This document shows, one piece after another, positions 34,733-42,290 of a DNA stretch of 64,000 nucleotides. Below the pieces are notes generated by a model. That model saw only the letters and a program-made list of their open reading frames with translations, made no database searches and was not told the origin of the DNA. Source of the DNA: DAOVFN01 sp964607835 (GTDB taxonomy: Archaea > Aenigmatarchaeota > Aenigmatarchaeia > QMZP01); assembly GCA_964607835.1 (NCBI GenBank), contig CAZSLL010000004.1, forward strand, positions 15,649 through 79,648, given 5' to 3'. Both the position numbers and the translations under genes were made by a program. The number at the start of each line of letters is the position of its first letter. The first letter of the stretch is position 1.

Positions 34733-34745
34733 ATAACGCTGTTAT
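34733..34745. promoter_or_regulatory. Operator-like palindrome upstream of the DsbA-like gene
   Basis: ATAAC-GCT-GTTAT is a perfect 5-bp inverted repeat with the same arms and 3-nt spacing as the two palindromes at 40424-40469. It lies about 35-45 bp upstream of the minus-strand TATA box (TTTAAATAG, about 34691-34699). Confidence 0.5.
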
Positions 34746-34787
34746 ACCTGCCACTTACTGGTGGGACAAGTTTTATAAGTTTAACCC

Positions 34788-37250
34788 TCACTTTCCCAGG
34801 AAGCCCTCCAGGCTGGACTGTGAGCCCCTGCCGAGGAGGTCATCCTCTGTGTAGCCCAGGCCTGACAGCACCCTGAGGGCTGCGGGGATGAGCTGGTTGC
34901 TTATGTAGTAGTCAGGGTCGTAATCCCTGGCGTCCTCGAGTGGCACTGCCCTGCTGGAAATGGAGCCCTCGCCAGGCTCTATTATTATTGATATGCTCAT
35001 GCCGGGCCTTATAATCCTTCCCTTCTCCCGGGCTCTCCTGGCGGCAGCCACATGGGGGCCTATCTGCTCGTACTGTGAAAGGGGCCTGGTTATCTGGGAA
35101 TATATGACCAGGTCATCGAGTTCCACCTGGTGATTCCTGATGCGCTCAATGCTCTTCTTCACAATCCCCAGGGCCTTCTCAGGGGAGCGGTTCCTGAGCA
35201 CGGCCTCCAGGACAGATTCCTGGGTCTGCTTGGCGATGGGCGACCAGTCCCTCCTGACCTTCTCGAATCCCCTAATGGTCATCTTGCCCCTGCTGTCTAT
35301 GAGGGCGTACCTCTTCTTGGCTGCCTTGCCTGACTTGGCAAGCACGAAGATTCCTGCCTTGTACATGCCCTCGAGCTCGAGCTCCATGACCCCCGGAAGG
35401 TCCTTGTTGGCCCTTTTAAGGAAATCCCTGGCAGCCTTCCTGGTCTTTGACTCGATGAAAAGGGAGTCTGTGTCCCCGTATATAACGCTGAAGCCCATGC
35501 TCTGTGCCTTGGATATCACCTGCTTGATGTAGTGCCTGCCCCAGGCAGTTATGCTCTGGGCGCACACCCTGGAGTACCACCTGGAGCCTGCATAGGCGTA
35601 GTAGCCGTAGGAGGCGTTGGCGAGTATCTTGAGGGCGTTCTGCCTGTTGTCGAGCATCCTGCGGAGCTTTGTTCCCTTCTTGGCCTTCCTCATCCTCCTC
35701 TTAATGGACTGCCTCTGCTCGACCAGGCCCTCGAGGATGGCTGGTATGAAGCCCTTGTGGTTCTGGCAGAAGTAGTGCTCTCCCTCCGGGACATGGTTGG
35801 TCTTCGGGTTACTGTCCTTCGGGCAGCACATGCAGTCAAGGGTCTCTGGGGAGACGTTGTGTGTTATGGTGATGGAGGGGTAAAGGGAGGTGAAGTCATA
35901 GAGGGCTATCTTTTCATGTATGCCCTCCTTGGGCGGGTGGACGTATCCCCCGGTATAGGCAGGGTATTTCCTCCTCCTCATTATCTCGTCGTACCTGGGC
36001 CTGTTGGGCGAGAGCTCGCCTGCCTCATGGGCCCTCCTCATGAGCAGCCACTCCACGAGCTGGGAGTAGCGCATCCTGGCCACGTCAAAGGGAAGCTGGC
36101 CGCACACCCTGGAAAGCTCGTACACCTGCGGGAGAACGGACTCCCCGAGCATGAGGGCGAGCCTGGAGTCCCAGAGGCAGTAGTCAGCGAGTTTCCTGAG
36201 GTCCTTACCGTCCCTCCAGCTCTCCTCTATCTCCCTCCATTTCATGTCTTTCTTCCTCCGGCCCACGATTTCCTGGGCAACCCTCTCCAGGCTCAGGACC
36301 TCTGTGGAGAGGTAGAACTGCATTATGTTCTCCACGAACCCGAAGAGGTCTATATGGACCCTGCCTATGGCCTTTGCAGAGGAAACGCCAACCCTTCTCC
36401 TGAACTCTATCTTTGTGCCGTCCCTGGAAAGGTCGAGGTCAATTCCCAGGGCAGTGGCCCGGGAGTCGAGCTTCACGAAGTCGAAGCGGTCTGTGTTGTA
36501 GCCCAGGACCATGTCAGGGTCGCGCTCCCTCACCAGCGCCATGAAGCGCCTTATGAGCGCGGCCTCGTCCCTGAGGACCTCCACGCCCTTCCTTCTCCTT
36601 CCCCTGTAGGTGAGCACCCTGTCGAACCCCTTGTTGTCGCACATAGAGAGCATTATGACCTTTTCGCCTTCCCTCTCAGAGGTCTCTATGTCAAAGGCCA
36701 GTAGCCTCAGGGGCGGTATGTCCTCCTCTTCCAGGGGCTTCACTCTTTCGGCCTCGAATGCGGTGTCCACAAGGCATTCAGTCTCCACCCTGCTTCCCTC
36801 GGCCTCCACCCAGCCCATGGGAACAAGGCGGTTGTCAATCATGTAGCGCTTGTAGAAGGACACCGCGTACTCGTACTCCTCCTTCACGTCGCTCCAGTCC
36901 TTGAGCAGGTCCCGGAACTTGGGGACGTCAGCCGGGGTCTGTACATATACCCTGAACACCTTCCTGCTAACCCCGAGGTAGCGCATCTCGAGCATCTCTA
37001 CCCTGAGAGGCCTCCTGGACTCCTTTCCTTCCTCCTCGAGAACGAGGTTGCCAATCCTCTTTGCTATGCCCTGGAGCTCGTCTAAAGACATCCCCTCCCT
37101 TGGCTCAACGTAGAAATATGGACTGAAGCCCCTGTCTATGCAGAGAACGCTCTTGCCTGAGCTCGTCCTTCCCCAGAGCCTCATGACCGGCCTTTCCTGC
37201 TCATCCAGGATATAGTCTGCTGAGAGGAGGCAGAACTTGAGCGAGGTCAT
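34788..37250 (-). CDS. polB: Family B DNA polymerase
   Basis: This is a replicative-type PolB of about 820 residues. Exo motifs are L-A-F-D-I-E-T near residue 185, Y-N-T-D-R-F-D near 251 and Y-C-L-W-D-S near 357. Polymerase motifs are D-F-T-S-L-Y-P-S-I-T near 452 (motif A), K-I-L-A-N-A-S-Y-G near 540 (motif B) and Y-G-D-T-D-S near 591 (motif C). All exonuclease and polymerase acidic residues are present. I start at the ATG at 37250, which follows GGTGGTG; a GTG at 37259 is less likely because it lies within that ribosome binding site. No intein is visible. The adjacent gene is EndA. Confidence 0.95.
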   Translation of the reverse strand: MTSLKFCLLSADYILDEQERPVMRLWGRTSSGKSVLCIDRGFSPYFYVEPREGMSLDELQGIAKRIGNLVLEEEGKESRRPLRVEMLEMRYLGVSRKVFRVYVQTPADVPKFRDLLKDWSDVKEEYEYAVSFYKRYMIDNRLVPMGWVEAEGSRVETECLVDTAFEAERVKPLEEEDIPPLRLLAFDIETSEREGEKVIMLSMCDNKGFDRVLTYRGRRRKGVEVLRDEAALIRRFMALVRERDPDMVLGYNTDRFDFVKLDSRATALGIDLDLSRDGTKIEFRRRVGVSSAKAIGRVHIDLFGFVENIMQFYLSTEVLSLERVAQEIVGRRKKDMKWREIEESWRDGKDLRKLADYCLWDSRLALMLGESVLPQVYELSRVCGQLPFDVARMRYSQLVEWLLMRRAHEAGELSPNRPRYDEIMRRRKYPAYTGGYVHPPKEGIHEKIALYDFTSLYPSITITHNVSPETLDCMCCPKDSNPKTNHVPEGEHYFCQNHKGFIPAILEGLVEQRQSIKRRMRKAKKGTKLRRMLDNRQNALKILANASYGYYAYAGSRWYSRVCAQSITAWGRHYIKQVISKAQSMGFSVIYGDTDSLFIESKTRKAARDFLKRANKDLPGVMELELEGMYKAGIFVLAKSGKAAKKRYALIDSRGKMTIRGFEKVRRDWSPIAKQTQESVLEAVLRNRSPEKALGIVKKSIERIRNHQVELDDLVIYSQITRPLSQYEQIGPHVAAARRAREKGRIIRPGMSISIIIEPGEGSISSRAVPLEDARDYDPDYYISNQLIPAALRVLSGLGYTEDDLLGRGSQSSLEGFLGK

Positions 37251-37368
37251 GGGCACCACCGGCTGGTAAGGATTTGGTTCAAGGGCTTAAAAAGCAGTGC
37301 CCTGCACATGCCCTCAAATCCCGGGATTTCGTCCTTTGAACCCTTTTCAGGAAAAATGCGTTAATCAA

Positions 37369-38565
37369 CTAGGGTTTCATCCATTCAATCTCATAATACT
37401 CGTAGTCAGAGCCCGGGAGTATGACCTTCTTGAGGACATAATAGGTTATGGCGGTCTCCCTGTCTGAGATGGATAGAATGAGCTCCAGACCAAGGGACTC
37501 TGCCTTCCTGAGGAGGCTGGCGAGTTCCACACCCCCGATGTGCTCGTCCTCTGCAACCGAGACCAGGAGATAGCGGGGCTTGTCCTCTGGGGTCTCCCTG
37601 ACCCAGTCCTTGCCATGCTTCTTCCTCCTCCATGCAATGAACTCGGCCGGGTAGTCCACGTAGTCCTTTTCCTGCATCTCTGGAATGGATAGCAGGAAGG
37701 TCTTCTTTACCCCGTGCGCTACCCGAACGGCGCGGGCCCATTCGGAGATGAGCATCTTCTGGTCCTTGGGGAAGACGTGTATCACGTGCTTGGAGTGAAT
37801 CCACTCCTTGCTCTCGTTCGTGGGGGAGGCACCGGGGAAGTAGAGCCTGAAATGCGTGCCGAACTTGAACCCGGTCTTGATGACGTAGCCCTTGAGGCGC
37901 CAGTCCTCGTAAACGTCATAGAGCTGCTTTGCGTACTCCCGCTCCTTCACCACCTGGTCAAGGACCTGCTTGTGGGTAATCTTCTTCCCTGTGGCCACAT
38001 CCCTCACCTCCAGGCCCCAGTGCTTGGCCAGGAAAACCACCTCCATGAACTCGAGCTTGAGCAGGCAGCCCCTGGTCTGCTTGTATATGCCCCACTGGCC
38101 AATCCAGTGGTCGTTGAACAGGGTCTTGCCGTCCGCGTCGTCCTCCATGACCGCGAAGAAGGAGTCAGCGTACCAGAAGGCCTTGGATTCGAGCTTCTGC
38201 TTCTGGAGCTTCCTGGAGGGGTACTTCCTGCTTATCTTGGGCTTCTTCCTGACATTCTCAGTGTCCAGGTACTCAATCCTCTTGAGTATGAGACCCCTGT
38301 CGCGCCAGTCCCTGAACGCGTTGTACTTCACGAAGAGGCGGGGGTTGTCCTTCGCGTAGAGCGAGGCGAGCTGGTTGAAGGTGAGCTCATCCTTGCCAGA
38401 GCTACAGGTGCCCCTGAGGAAATTGAGGGCATAGAGGGCCTCCTCTACATCGAGAAACAGCTTCCCCTTCCTGTTGGTTCCGAAGGAGTTGCGGTGGAGT
38501 TTCTCAAAGGAGGCGGGCTCCTCGACCCAGATTCCCTTCCTGGGGTCGTGTTTGAGCTCCATCAT
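37369..38565 (-). CDS. endA: tRNA-intron splicing endonuclease, three-unit (epsilon-2-like) form
   Basis: This 398-residue protein is about twice the length of the homotetramer-type subunit. The catalytic unit holds KTGFKFGTHFRLY (Tyr242), W-I-H-S-K-H (His257) and G-V-K-K-T-F-L-L (Lys287/288), which fit the Tyr/His/Lys triad with the expected spacing. An N-terminal domain (about 35-100) with a winged-helix-like A-F-R-D-W-R-D-R-G-L and a C-terminal beta domain (about 325-398) resemble pseudo-catalytic units. The length and order match the ARMAN epsilon-2 enzyme, a dimer that accepts non-canonical introns. A strong GGAGGAGGT precedes the start. Confidence 0.85.
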   Translation of the reverse strand: MMELKHDPRKGIWVEEPASFEKLHRNSFGTNRKGKLFLDVEEALYALNFLRGTCSSGKDELTFNQLASLYAKDNPRLFVKYNAFRDWRDRGLILKRIEYLDTENVRKKPKISRKYPSRKLQKQKLESKAFWYADSFFAVMEDDADGKTLFNDHWIGQWGIYKQTRGCLLKLEFMEVVFLAKHWGLEVRDVATGKKITHKQVLDQVVKEREYAKQLYDVYEDWRLKGYVIKTGFKFGTHFRLYFPGASPTNESKEWIHSKHVIHVFPKDQKMLISEWARAVRVAHGVKKTFLLSIPEMQEKDYVDYPAEFIAWRRKKHGKDWVRETPEDKPRYLLVSVAEDEHIGGVELASLLRKAESLGLELILSISDRETAITYYVLKKVILPGSDYEYYEIEWMKP

Positions 38566-38705
38566 GTTTACCTCCTCCCTTTTTCCGGGAGGCGCATCCT
38601 AATGGTTTCGCAACCTGTTCATAATGGGCGGAAGGGGGTTTATAAAGGTTTTTCCGGGGGGGGAGTTGCAAGGGATTTATTAATCCAGGGGCACTGATTG
38701 TATAC

Positions 38706-40376
38706 ATGGCAGGGAAGGGAATCAGGGGGCGTGTGGAGAAGTACGTGCTCCAGAACGCCATTTTCTACGGGGGGAAGCCAAACCCCAAGGCAGTGATGGG
38801 CAAGGTGCTGGGAGGGGAGCCTGACCTCAGGAAGGACCCCTCCTCTGTGGCAAAGGCAATAGCAGAGGTCGCAAAGGATGTTGAGAAGCTAGGCCTTCAG
38901 GAGCAGGAGAGGGGGCTGTCTGAGCTGGCGCCTGAGATGCTGGTGAAGGAGGAGAGGAAGCAGGAGGAGCTGCCCCCGCTCCCCAACGCGGTGGAGGGGA
39001 AGGTGGTGACCAGGTTCGCCCCCTCGCCCACAGGGCCGCTCAACATAGCGCACCTCCTGAGGGCTGCCATGATGAACTTCCTGTATGCGGAGAAGTACAA
39101 AGGAAAGTTCATCCTCAGGCTGGAGGACACTGACCCCGGGAAGATTGAGAAGCGCTATTACCGGGCCATACAGGATGACCTGGAGGCGGCCGGGATAAGG
39201 CCTGACAGGGTGGTCATAGAGTCAGAGAACATTGGCAAGCATTATAATGTGGCTGAAAGGCTAATCAGTGAGGGAAAGGCCTACATGTGCGCATGCCCTG
39301 GCGAGGACTTCAGGGAGCTCAAGCTCAGGAAGCAGACCTGCCCGTGCAGGGACAACCCTCCGGAGGCAAGCCTGAACATGTTCAGGAAGGCCAGGAAGGG
39401 TGGCTACAGGGAAGGGGAGGTTGTCCTGAGATTCAGGACCTCCATGAGGGACCCGAACCCCGCCATAAGGGATCCTCCCATGATGAGGGTGAGCAAGAGG
39501 AGGCACCCGCTCCAGGGAAGGAGGTTCAGTATGTGGCCACTGTACAATTTCGCCAACGTGGTGGAGGACCACGAGCAGGGAGTGACCCATGTTTTCAGGG
39601 GCAAGGAGCACCAGCACAACACTGACGCCCAGCGGAGGATGTACGAAGCCTTGGGATGGGAGGCCCCCACCACGGTCAACTTCGGCATGATTTACCTGCA
39701 GGGCGAAAAGCTCCACACAAGGGACATAAAGGAAATGATAAAGGAAGGGAAGGTATCGGGGTGGGACGACCCCCGGCTCCACACCGTCCAGGCACTGGTC
39801 AGGAGGGGGTTCGTGCCAGAGGCATTCAAAGCATATGCGAAGCAGGTGGGGCTCACCAAGAGCGACATCAGGCTGAGCTGGGACAACATCGAGAGCTTCA
39901 ACCGCTCTGCCATAGACCACATAGCGAACAGGTACATGGTGGTGCTGGACCCCGTGAGGGTTTCGGTGAAGGGGGCGCCCGAGGGCATTACGCCTGAGAT
40001 TGACGTGCACCCTGACTATCCTGAAAAGGGAAAGAGGCCCCTCCGGTTCGACGGGAAGCAGGTCCGGGTATCCAGGGAAGACTGGAAAAGGCTCAGGGGA
40101 AAGACCATACGGCTCAAGAACCTGTTCAATGTCAGGCTTGAGGGAAGGACGGCCACCTATGCGGGAAACGAAATCGTGCAGGCCATGCCCAAGATTCAGT
40201 GGGTCTCCGGGCCCGGAAAGGAGCTCACCATTCTCAGGCCCGACAGGGAGGAAAGGGCCCTTGCAGAAAAGGCGGCTGGTTCCCTGAAGAAGGGAGACCT
40301 TCTCCAGATGGAGAGGGTGGGCTACGGAAGAGTGGACAGGAAGAGCCCGCTCAGGATAATCTGGACGCACGGGTAG
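38706..40376 (+). CDS. gltX: Archaeal-type glutamyl-tRNA synthetase with degenerate signature motifs
   Basis: This 556-residue class I synthetase has the archaeal/eukaryotic GlnRS-like architecture: an N-terminal helical extension, R-F-A-P-S-P-T-G-P-L near residue 100, S-G-W-D-D-P-R-L near 355 and a beta-barrel C-terminus. The HIGH motif reads N-I-A-H and the KMSKS region reads L-H-T-R-D where archaeal enzymes usually have L-S-T-S-K, so the first His and the key Lys are replaced. It would charge tRNA-Glu, and probably tRNA-Gln, if active. I see no other GluRS in the window. Leaderless start at 38706 with an A/T box about 30 nt upstream. Confidence 0.82.
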   Translation: MAGKGIRGRVEKYVLQNAIFYGGKPNPKAVMGKVLGGEPDLRKDPSSVAKAIAEVAKDVEKLGLQEQERGLSELAPEMLVKEERKQEELPPLPNAVEGKVVTRFAPSPTGPLNIAHLLRAAMMNFLYAEKYKGKFILRLEDTDPGKIEKRYYRAIQDDLEAAGIRPDRVVIESENIGKHYNVAERLISEGKAYMCACPGEDFRELKLRKQTCPCRDNPPEASLNMFRKARKGGYREGEVVLRFRTSMRDPNPAIRDPPMMRVSKRRHPLQGRRFSMWPLYNFANVVEDHEQGVTHVFRGKEHQHNTDAQRRMYEALGWEAPTTVNFGMIYLQGEKLHTRDIKEMIKEGKVSGWDDPRLHTVQALVRRGFVPEAFKAYAKQVGLTKSDIRLSWDNIESFNRSAIDHIANRYMVVLDPVRVSVKGAPEGITPEIDVHPDYPEKGKRPLRFDGKQVRVSREDWKRLRGKTIRLKNLFNVRLEGRTATYAGNEIVQAMPKIQWVSGPGKELTILRPDREERALAEKAAGSLKKGDLLQMERVGYGRVDRKSPLRIIWTHG

Positions 40377-40423
40377 CTTTCTTGTTTTATGGCATAATAC
40401 TGGTTTTTTCTGGGAAAAGGCTT

Positions 40424-40469
40424 AAATATAACGGCGTTATATTTGAGTTGCACCTATAACACCGTTATA
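40424..40469. promoter_or_regulatory. Pair of operator palindromes in the promoter of the 40.5-41.4 kb cluster
   Basis: The first site (40424-40444) is AAATATAACG-G-CGTTATATTT, a perfect 21-bp palindrome. The second (40455-40469) is TATAAC-ACC-GTTATA. Both contain TATAAC-N3-GTTATA, with centres 28 bp apart, and the first overlaps the likely TATA box (TTAAATATA). A repressor bound here would block transcription of the three downstream genes. The winged-helix protein at 40755 is the obvious candidate. Confidence 0.72.
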
Positions 40470-40487
40470 TTCTCAGAGGCGATTCGA

Positions 40488-40718
40488 ATGACCAGTAAAG
40501 GATTCACCCAGAACAGGCACCCTCGCGTGGGGGTGGTAATGAGCAATGTCAGGAACCTTTCATATGGTTTCCTTGCAGGCTCCCTGGCCCTGCCCTTCCT
40601 CAGCCTTGAGCCCCTTGGCCTTGTCATGGGAGCTGCCATGGCCGGGTACTACGGCTACAGGATGGAGAGCCAGATACACGAACTCGGAAGGCCCTGGTGG
40701 GAGAAGCTCGCGGGCTGA
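40488..40718 (+). CDS. Small membrane protein
   Basis: This 76-residue protein has one or two hydrophobic segments (about 22-55; LSYGFLAGSLALPFLSLEPLGLVMGAAMAGYYGY). The ATG at 40488 follows GAGGCGAT, and the longer open frame to 40443 would overlap the operators. It is the first gene after the double palindrome and is followed by the winged-helix regulator gene after 36 nt. No family recognised. Confidence 0.6.
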   Translation: MTSKGFTQNRHPRVGVVMSNVRNLSYGFLAGSLALPFLSLEPLGLVMGAAMAGYYGYRMESQIHELGRPWWEKLAG

Positions 40719-40754
40719 AGGCAAGCTTTTAACTTATTCCCCTAAACGGGGATT

Positions 40755-41090
40755 ATGAGGGACCCCTCTTACCTGAGGTCACTGAAGCATTATCTGTGGC
40801 ACCTGCTGGCAGGCACCAGGGGCGGCCTCACCAGGATACATATAATCCAGCTGCTCAGGGACAGGCCTTACAACGCCAACCAGCTTCACGACCGGCTCAG
40901 CATGGACTACAAGACCATCCAGCACCACCTGAGGGTCCTGAGCAAGAGAAACATCATAACCACAGAAAACGAGGGCTCGTACGGGGCAATGTACTTCCTC
41001 TCCCCGCTCATGGAGGAGAACATGGAAATGTTTGACGAGATTCTGGGCAAAATTGGGCAAAACCACAAAAAGGATAAGGGCAATGGCTAA
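40755..41090 (+). CDS. Winged-helix transcriptional regulator (ArsR-like)
   Basis: This 111-residue protein contains a winged helix (about 25-85): TRIHIIQLLRDRPYNANQLHDRL, then Y-K-T-I-Q-H-H-L-R-V-L as recognition helix and a wing with T-T-E-N-E-G-S-Y-G-A-M-Y-F-L. This is the pattern of archaeal ArsR-like regulators that pair with small membrane proteins. It lies between two membrane-protein genes and downstream of a double palindrome, so autoregulation is likely. Confidence 0.82.
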   Translation: MRDPSYLRSLKHYLWHLLAGTRGGLTRIHIIQLLRDRPYNANQLHDRLSMDYKTIQHHLRVLSKRNIITTENEGSYGAMYFLSPLMEENMEMFDEILGKIGQNHKKDKGNG

Positions 41091-41102
41091 AAGGGTGTGG
41101 AA

Positions 41103-41378
41103 ATGTATGAGATAGTGTTCGGGTTCAACGTTCTGAACTCAGCCATACTGCTGGTCCTCCTTTACGTCTTTTCCAGGAACTACGCCCACCTCAGGACCAG
41201 GCACAACCTCGGGCTCATGATATTCTCCTTCCTGTTCCTCCTTGACAATGTGCTCGCTCTTGTCATGGGATTTGCCTTCTGGCCATGCTACAACACAGAG
41301 GCCACCGGAATCGTGCTCATAAGAAGGGTCACTGAGTTCGTGGGGTTCTCCTCCCTGCTGTACATCACCTGGCGGTGA
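41103..41378 (+). CDS. Small three-span membrane protein
   Basis: This 91-residue protein has three predicted membrane spans (about 4-22, 35-56, 70-88). It follows the winged-helix gene by 12 nt, with the ATG at 41103 preceded by GGGTGTG. In haloarchaea similar small membrane proteins (DUF7521-like) sit beside winged-helix genes; whether this is the same family I cannot confirm. Confidence 0.65.
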   Translation: MYEIVFGFNVLNSAILLVLLYVFSRNYAHLRTRHNLGLMIFSFLFLLDNVLALVMGFAFWPCYNTEATGIVLIRRVTEFVGFSSLLYITWR

Positions 41379-41496
41379 GGGCCCCATTGCAGAGAGGTGA
41401 GGGATTACTCGCTTAATGGCATTATTGGTAAAGCATTATCAATAACCCCAATCTGGGATTAACACGGGAATCCTATGGGAATGAGTTCGGAAAACC

Positions 41497-41505
41497 CTTT
41501 TATAT
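41497..41505 (+). promoter_or_regulatory. TATA box of a possible RNA gene
   Basis: CTTTTATATCC is a good archaeal box A, in the gene-free region, with nothing protein-coding until 41877. It would start transcription near 41526-41530. Confidence 0.5.
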
Positions 41506-41526
41506 CCCATTTCCAAAGCTATTGCA

Positions 41527-41775
41527 GGAGGTGGGCAATATGGCCAGCTTCCTCAGGCCTTTGGCCGGGATGATTCCTGCCGGGTCAAACTGACGGGATG
41601 ACCTAACCCAGGTCAGAGCGTCCCAAGATTACAGGGGGAAATCAACTCAAGTCCAGGGAGCGTAATCCCGATAAAGCTCGTAGACGCATGGGAGTCCTCT
41701 AGCCAAGTTCCCCATGCAGTCGCCCGTGAGCAAAAAAGACAAGCGAGGTTCGAATTTCCCCCGCTCTTGGGGCTT
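41527..41775 (+). ncRNA. Candidate structured non-coding RNA
   Basis: No convincing protein frame exists between 41379 and 41876. The plus strand can form several helices: GACG...TGACCT-AACCC-AGGTCA...CGTC (41592-41622), GCATGGG (41686-41692) with CCCATGC (41711-41717), GAGC/GCTC inside, and a long-range perfect pair GGGGGAAAT (41634-41642) with ATTTCCCCC (41754-41762). A T-arm-like GGTTCGAATTTCC occurs near 41748, but no consistent acceptor or T-stem can be made, so it is not a normal tRNA. RNase P RNA or a permuted or multi-intron tRNA are possibilities I could not confirm. The 41379-41496 part shows nothing else. Confidence 0.5.
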
Positions 41776-41876
41776 ATTTCGTTAAACACATTTAAATACT
41801 TTTCTGATTTTCACCCGTTGTCGCGGGAGAATTCAGTATTCGTAACGCTTAATAAGATTGTACATGATATTTTCAC

Positions 41877-42290
41877 ATGAACATTGCAAGGGAAACCGAT
41901 TTACTGGAAAAAGGGCTGGTAAGTGATTTTGGGGGATGTGCTGAAAACGTTAGCCAGCAGTCCGAGCCTGACAGATTCTATCTGGAAGGGCACTCGAAAA
42001 CCTTTCTTACCCACAGGTTGTTGCGTGACGCGTGCATTTCGGTCTACAATGCATTAGGGTTCTTGCATGAAGCCTGCCCACTCGATGTGATGGCCGAGCT
42101 GTCAGGGCCTGAGGGGGGCAGGCGGATAGTCGCAGGTGCTTATGACAACAGGTTCAGCGTATCTGTTGCAGAGATTCCTGATGTCAGGCCCCCGGCAAGG
42201 CTGCTCAGGGCTTACTCCATCGATTTATCTGGGGCAGCAGGCCCTTTGAATAAATATTTTCCCTTCACATTATCTCATGTGGTAAAATGA
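41877..42290 (+). CDS. Hypothetical protein upstream of the radical SAM gene
   Basis: This is a 137-residue soluble protein with no family I recognise. It contains the segments SKTFLTHRLLRDACISVYNA and V-M-A-E-L-S-G-P-E-G-G-R-R-I-V. A CTTAATAAG box about 28 nt before the ATG suggests a leaderless start. Its stop overlaps the start of the radical SAM gene by 4 nt (ATGA), so the two are probably co-translated and may act together. A/T content is higher than in neighbouring blocks. Confidence 0.6.
   Translation: MNIARETDLLEKGLVSDFGGCAENVSQQSEPDRFYLEGHSKTFLTHRLLRDACISVYNALGFLHEACPLDVMAELSGPEGGRRIVAGAYDNRFSVSVAEIPDVRPPARLLRAYSIDLSGAAGPLNKYFPFTLSHVVK

Noticed and set aside
35532..36704. Long plus-strand open frame opposite PolB
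   Set aside because: It is an antisense shadow; PolB motifs on the minus strand are complete, and the plus frame has shadow-like Leu/Val/Gly/His bias.
37714..38697. Long plus-strand open frame opposite EndA
   Set aside because: Shadow frame: EndA on the minus strand has a triad and a strong ribosome binding site.
39261..40370. Long minus-strand open frame opposite GluRS
   Set aside because: Shadow frame of a well-conserved synthetase; no family features.
40481..40495. Minus-strand tRNA suggested by GATTCGAATGACC
   Set aside because: TTCGAA is self-complementary and no stems flank it; it is the ribosome binding region of the small membrane gene.
41527..41775. tRNA gene based on the GGTTCGAATTTCC motif
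   Set aside because: No T-stem or acceptor stem can be paired, even with one or two introns at known positions; listed only as an unidentified structured RNA.
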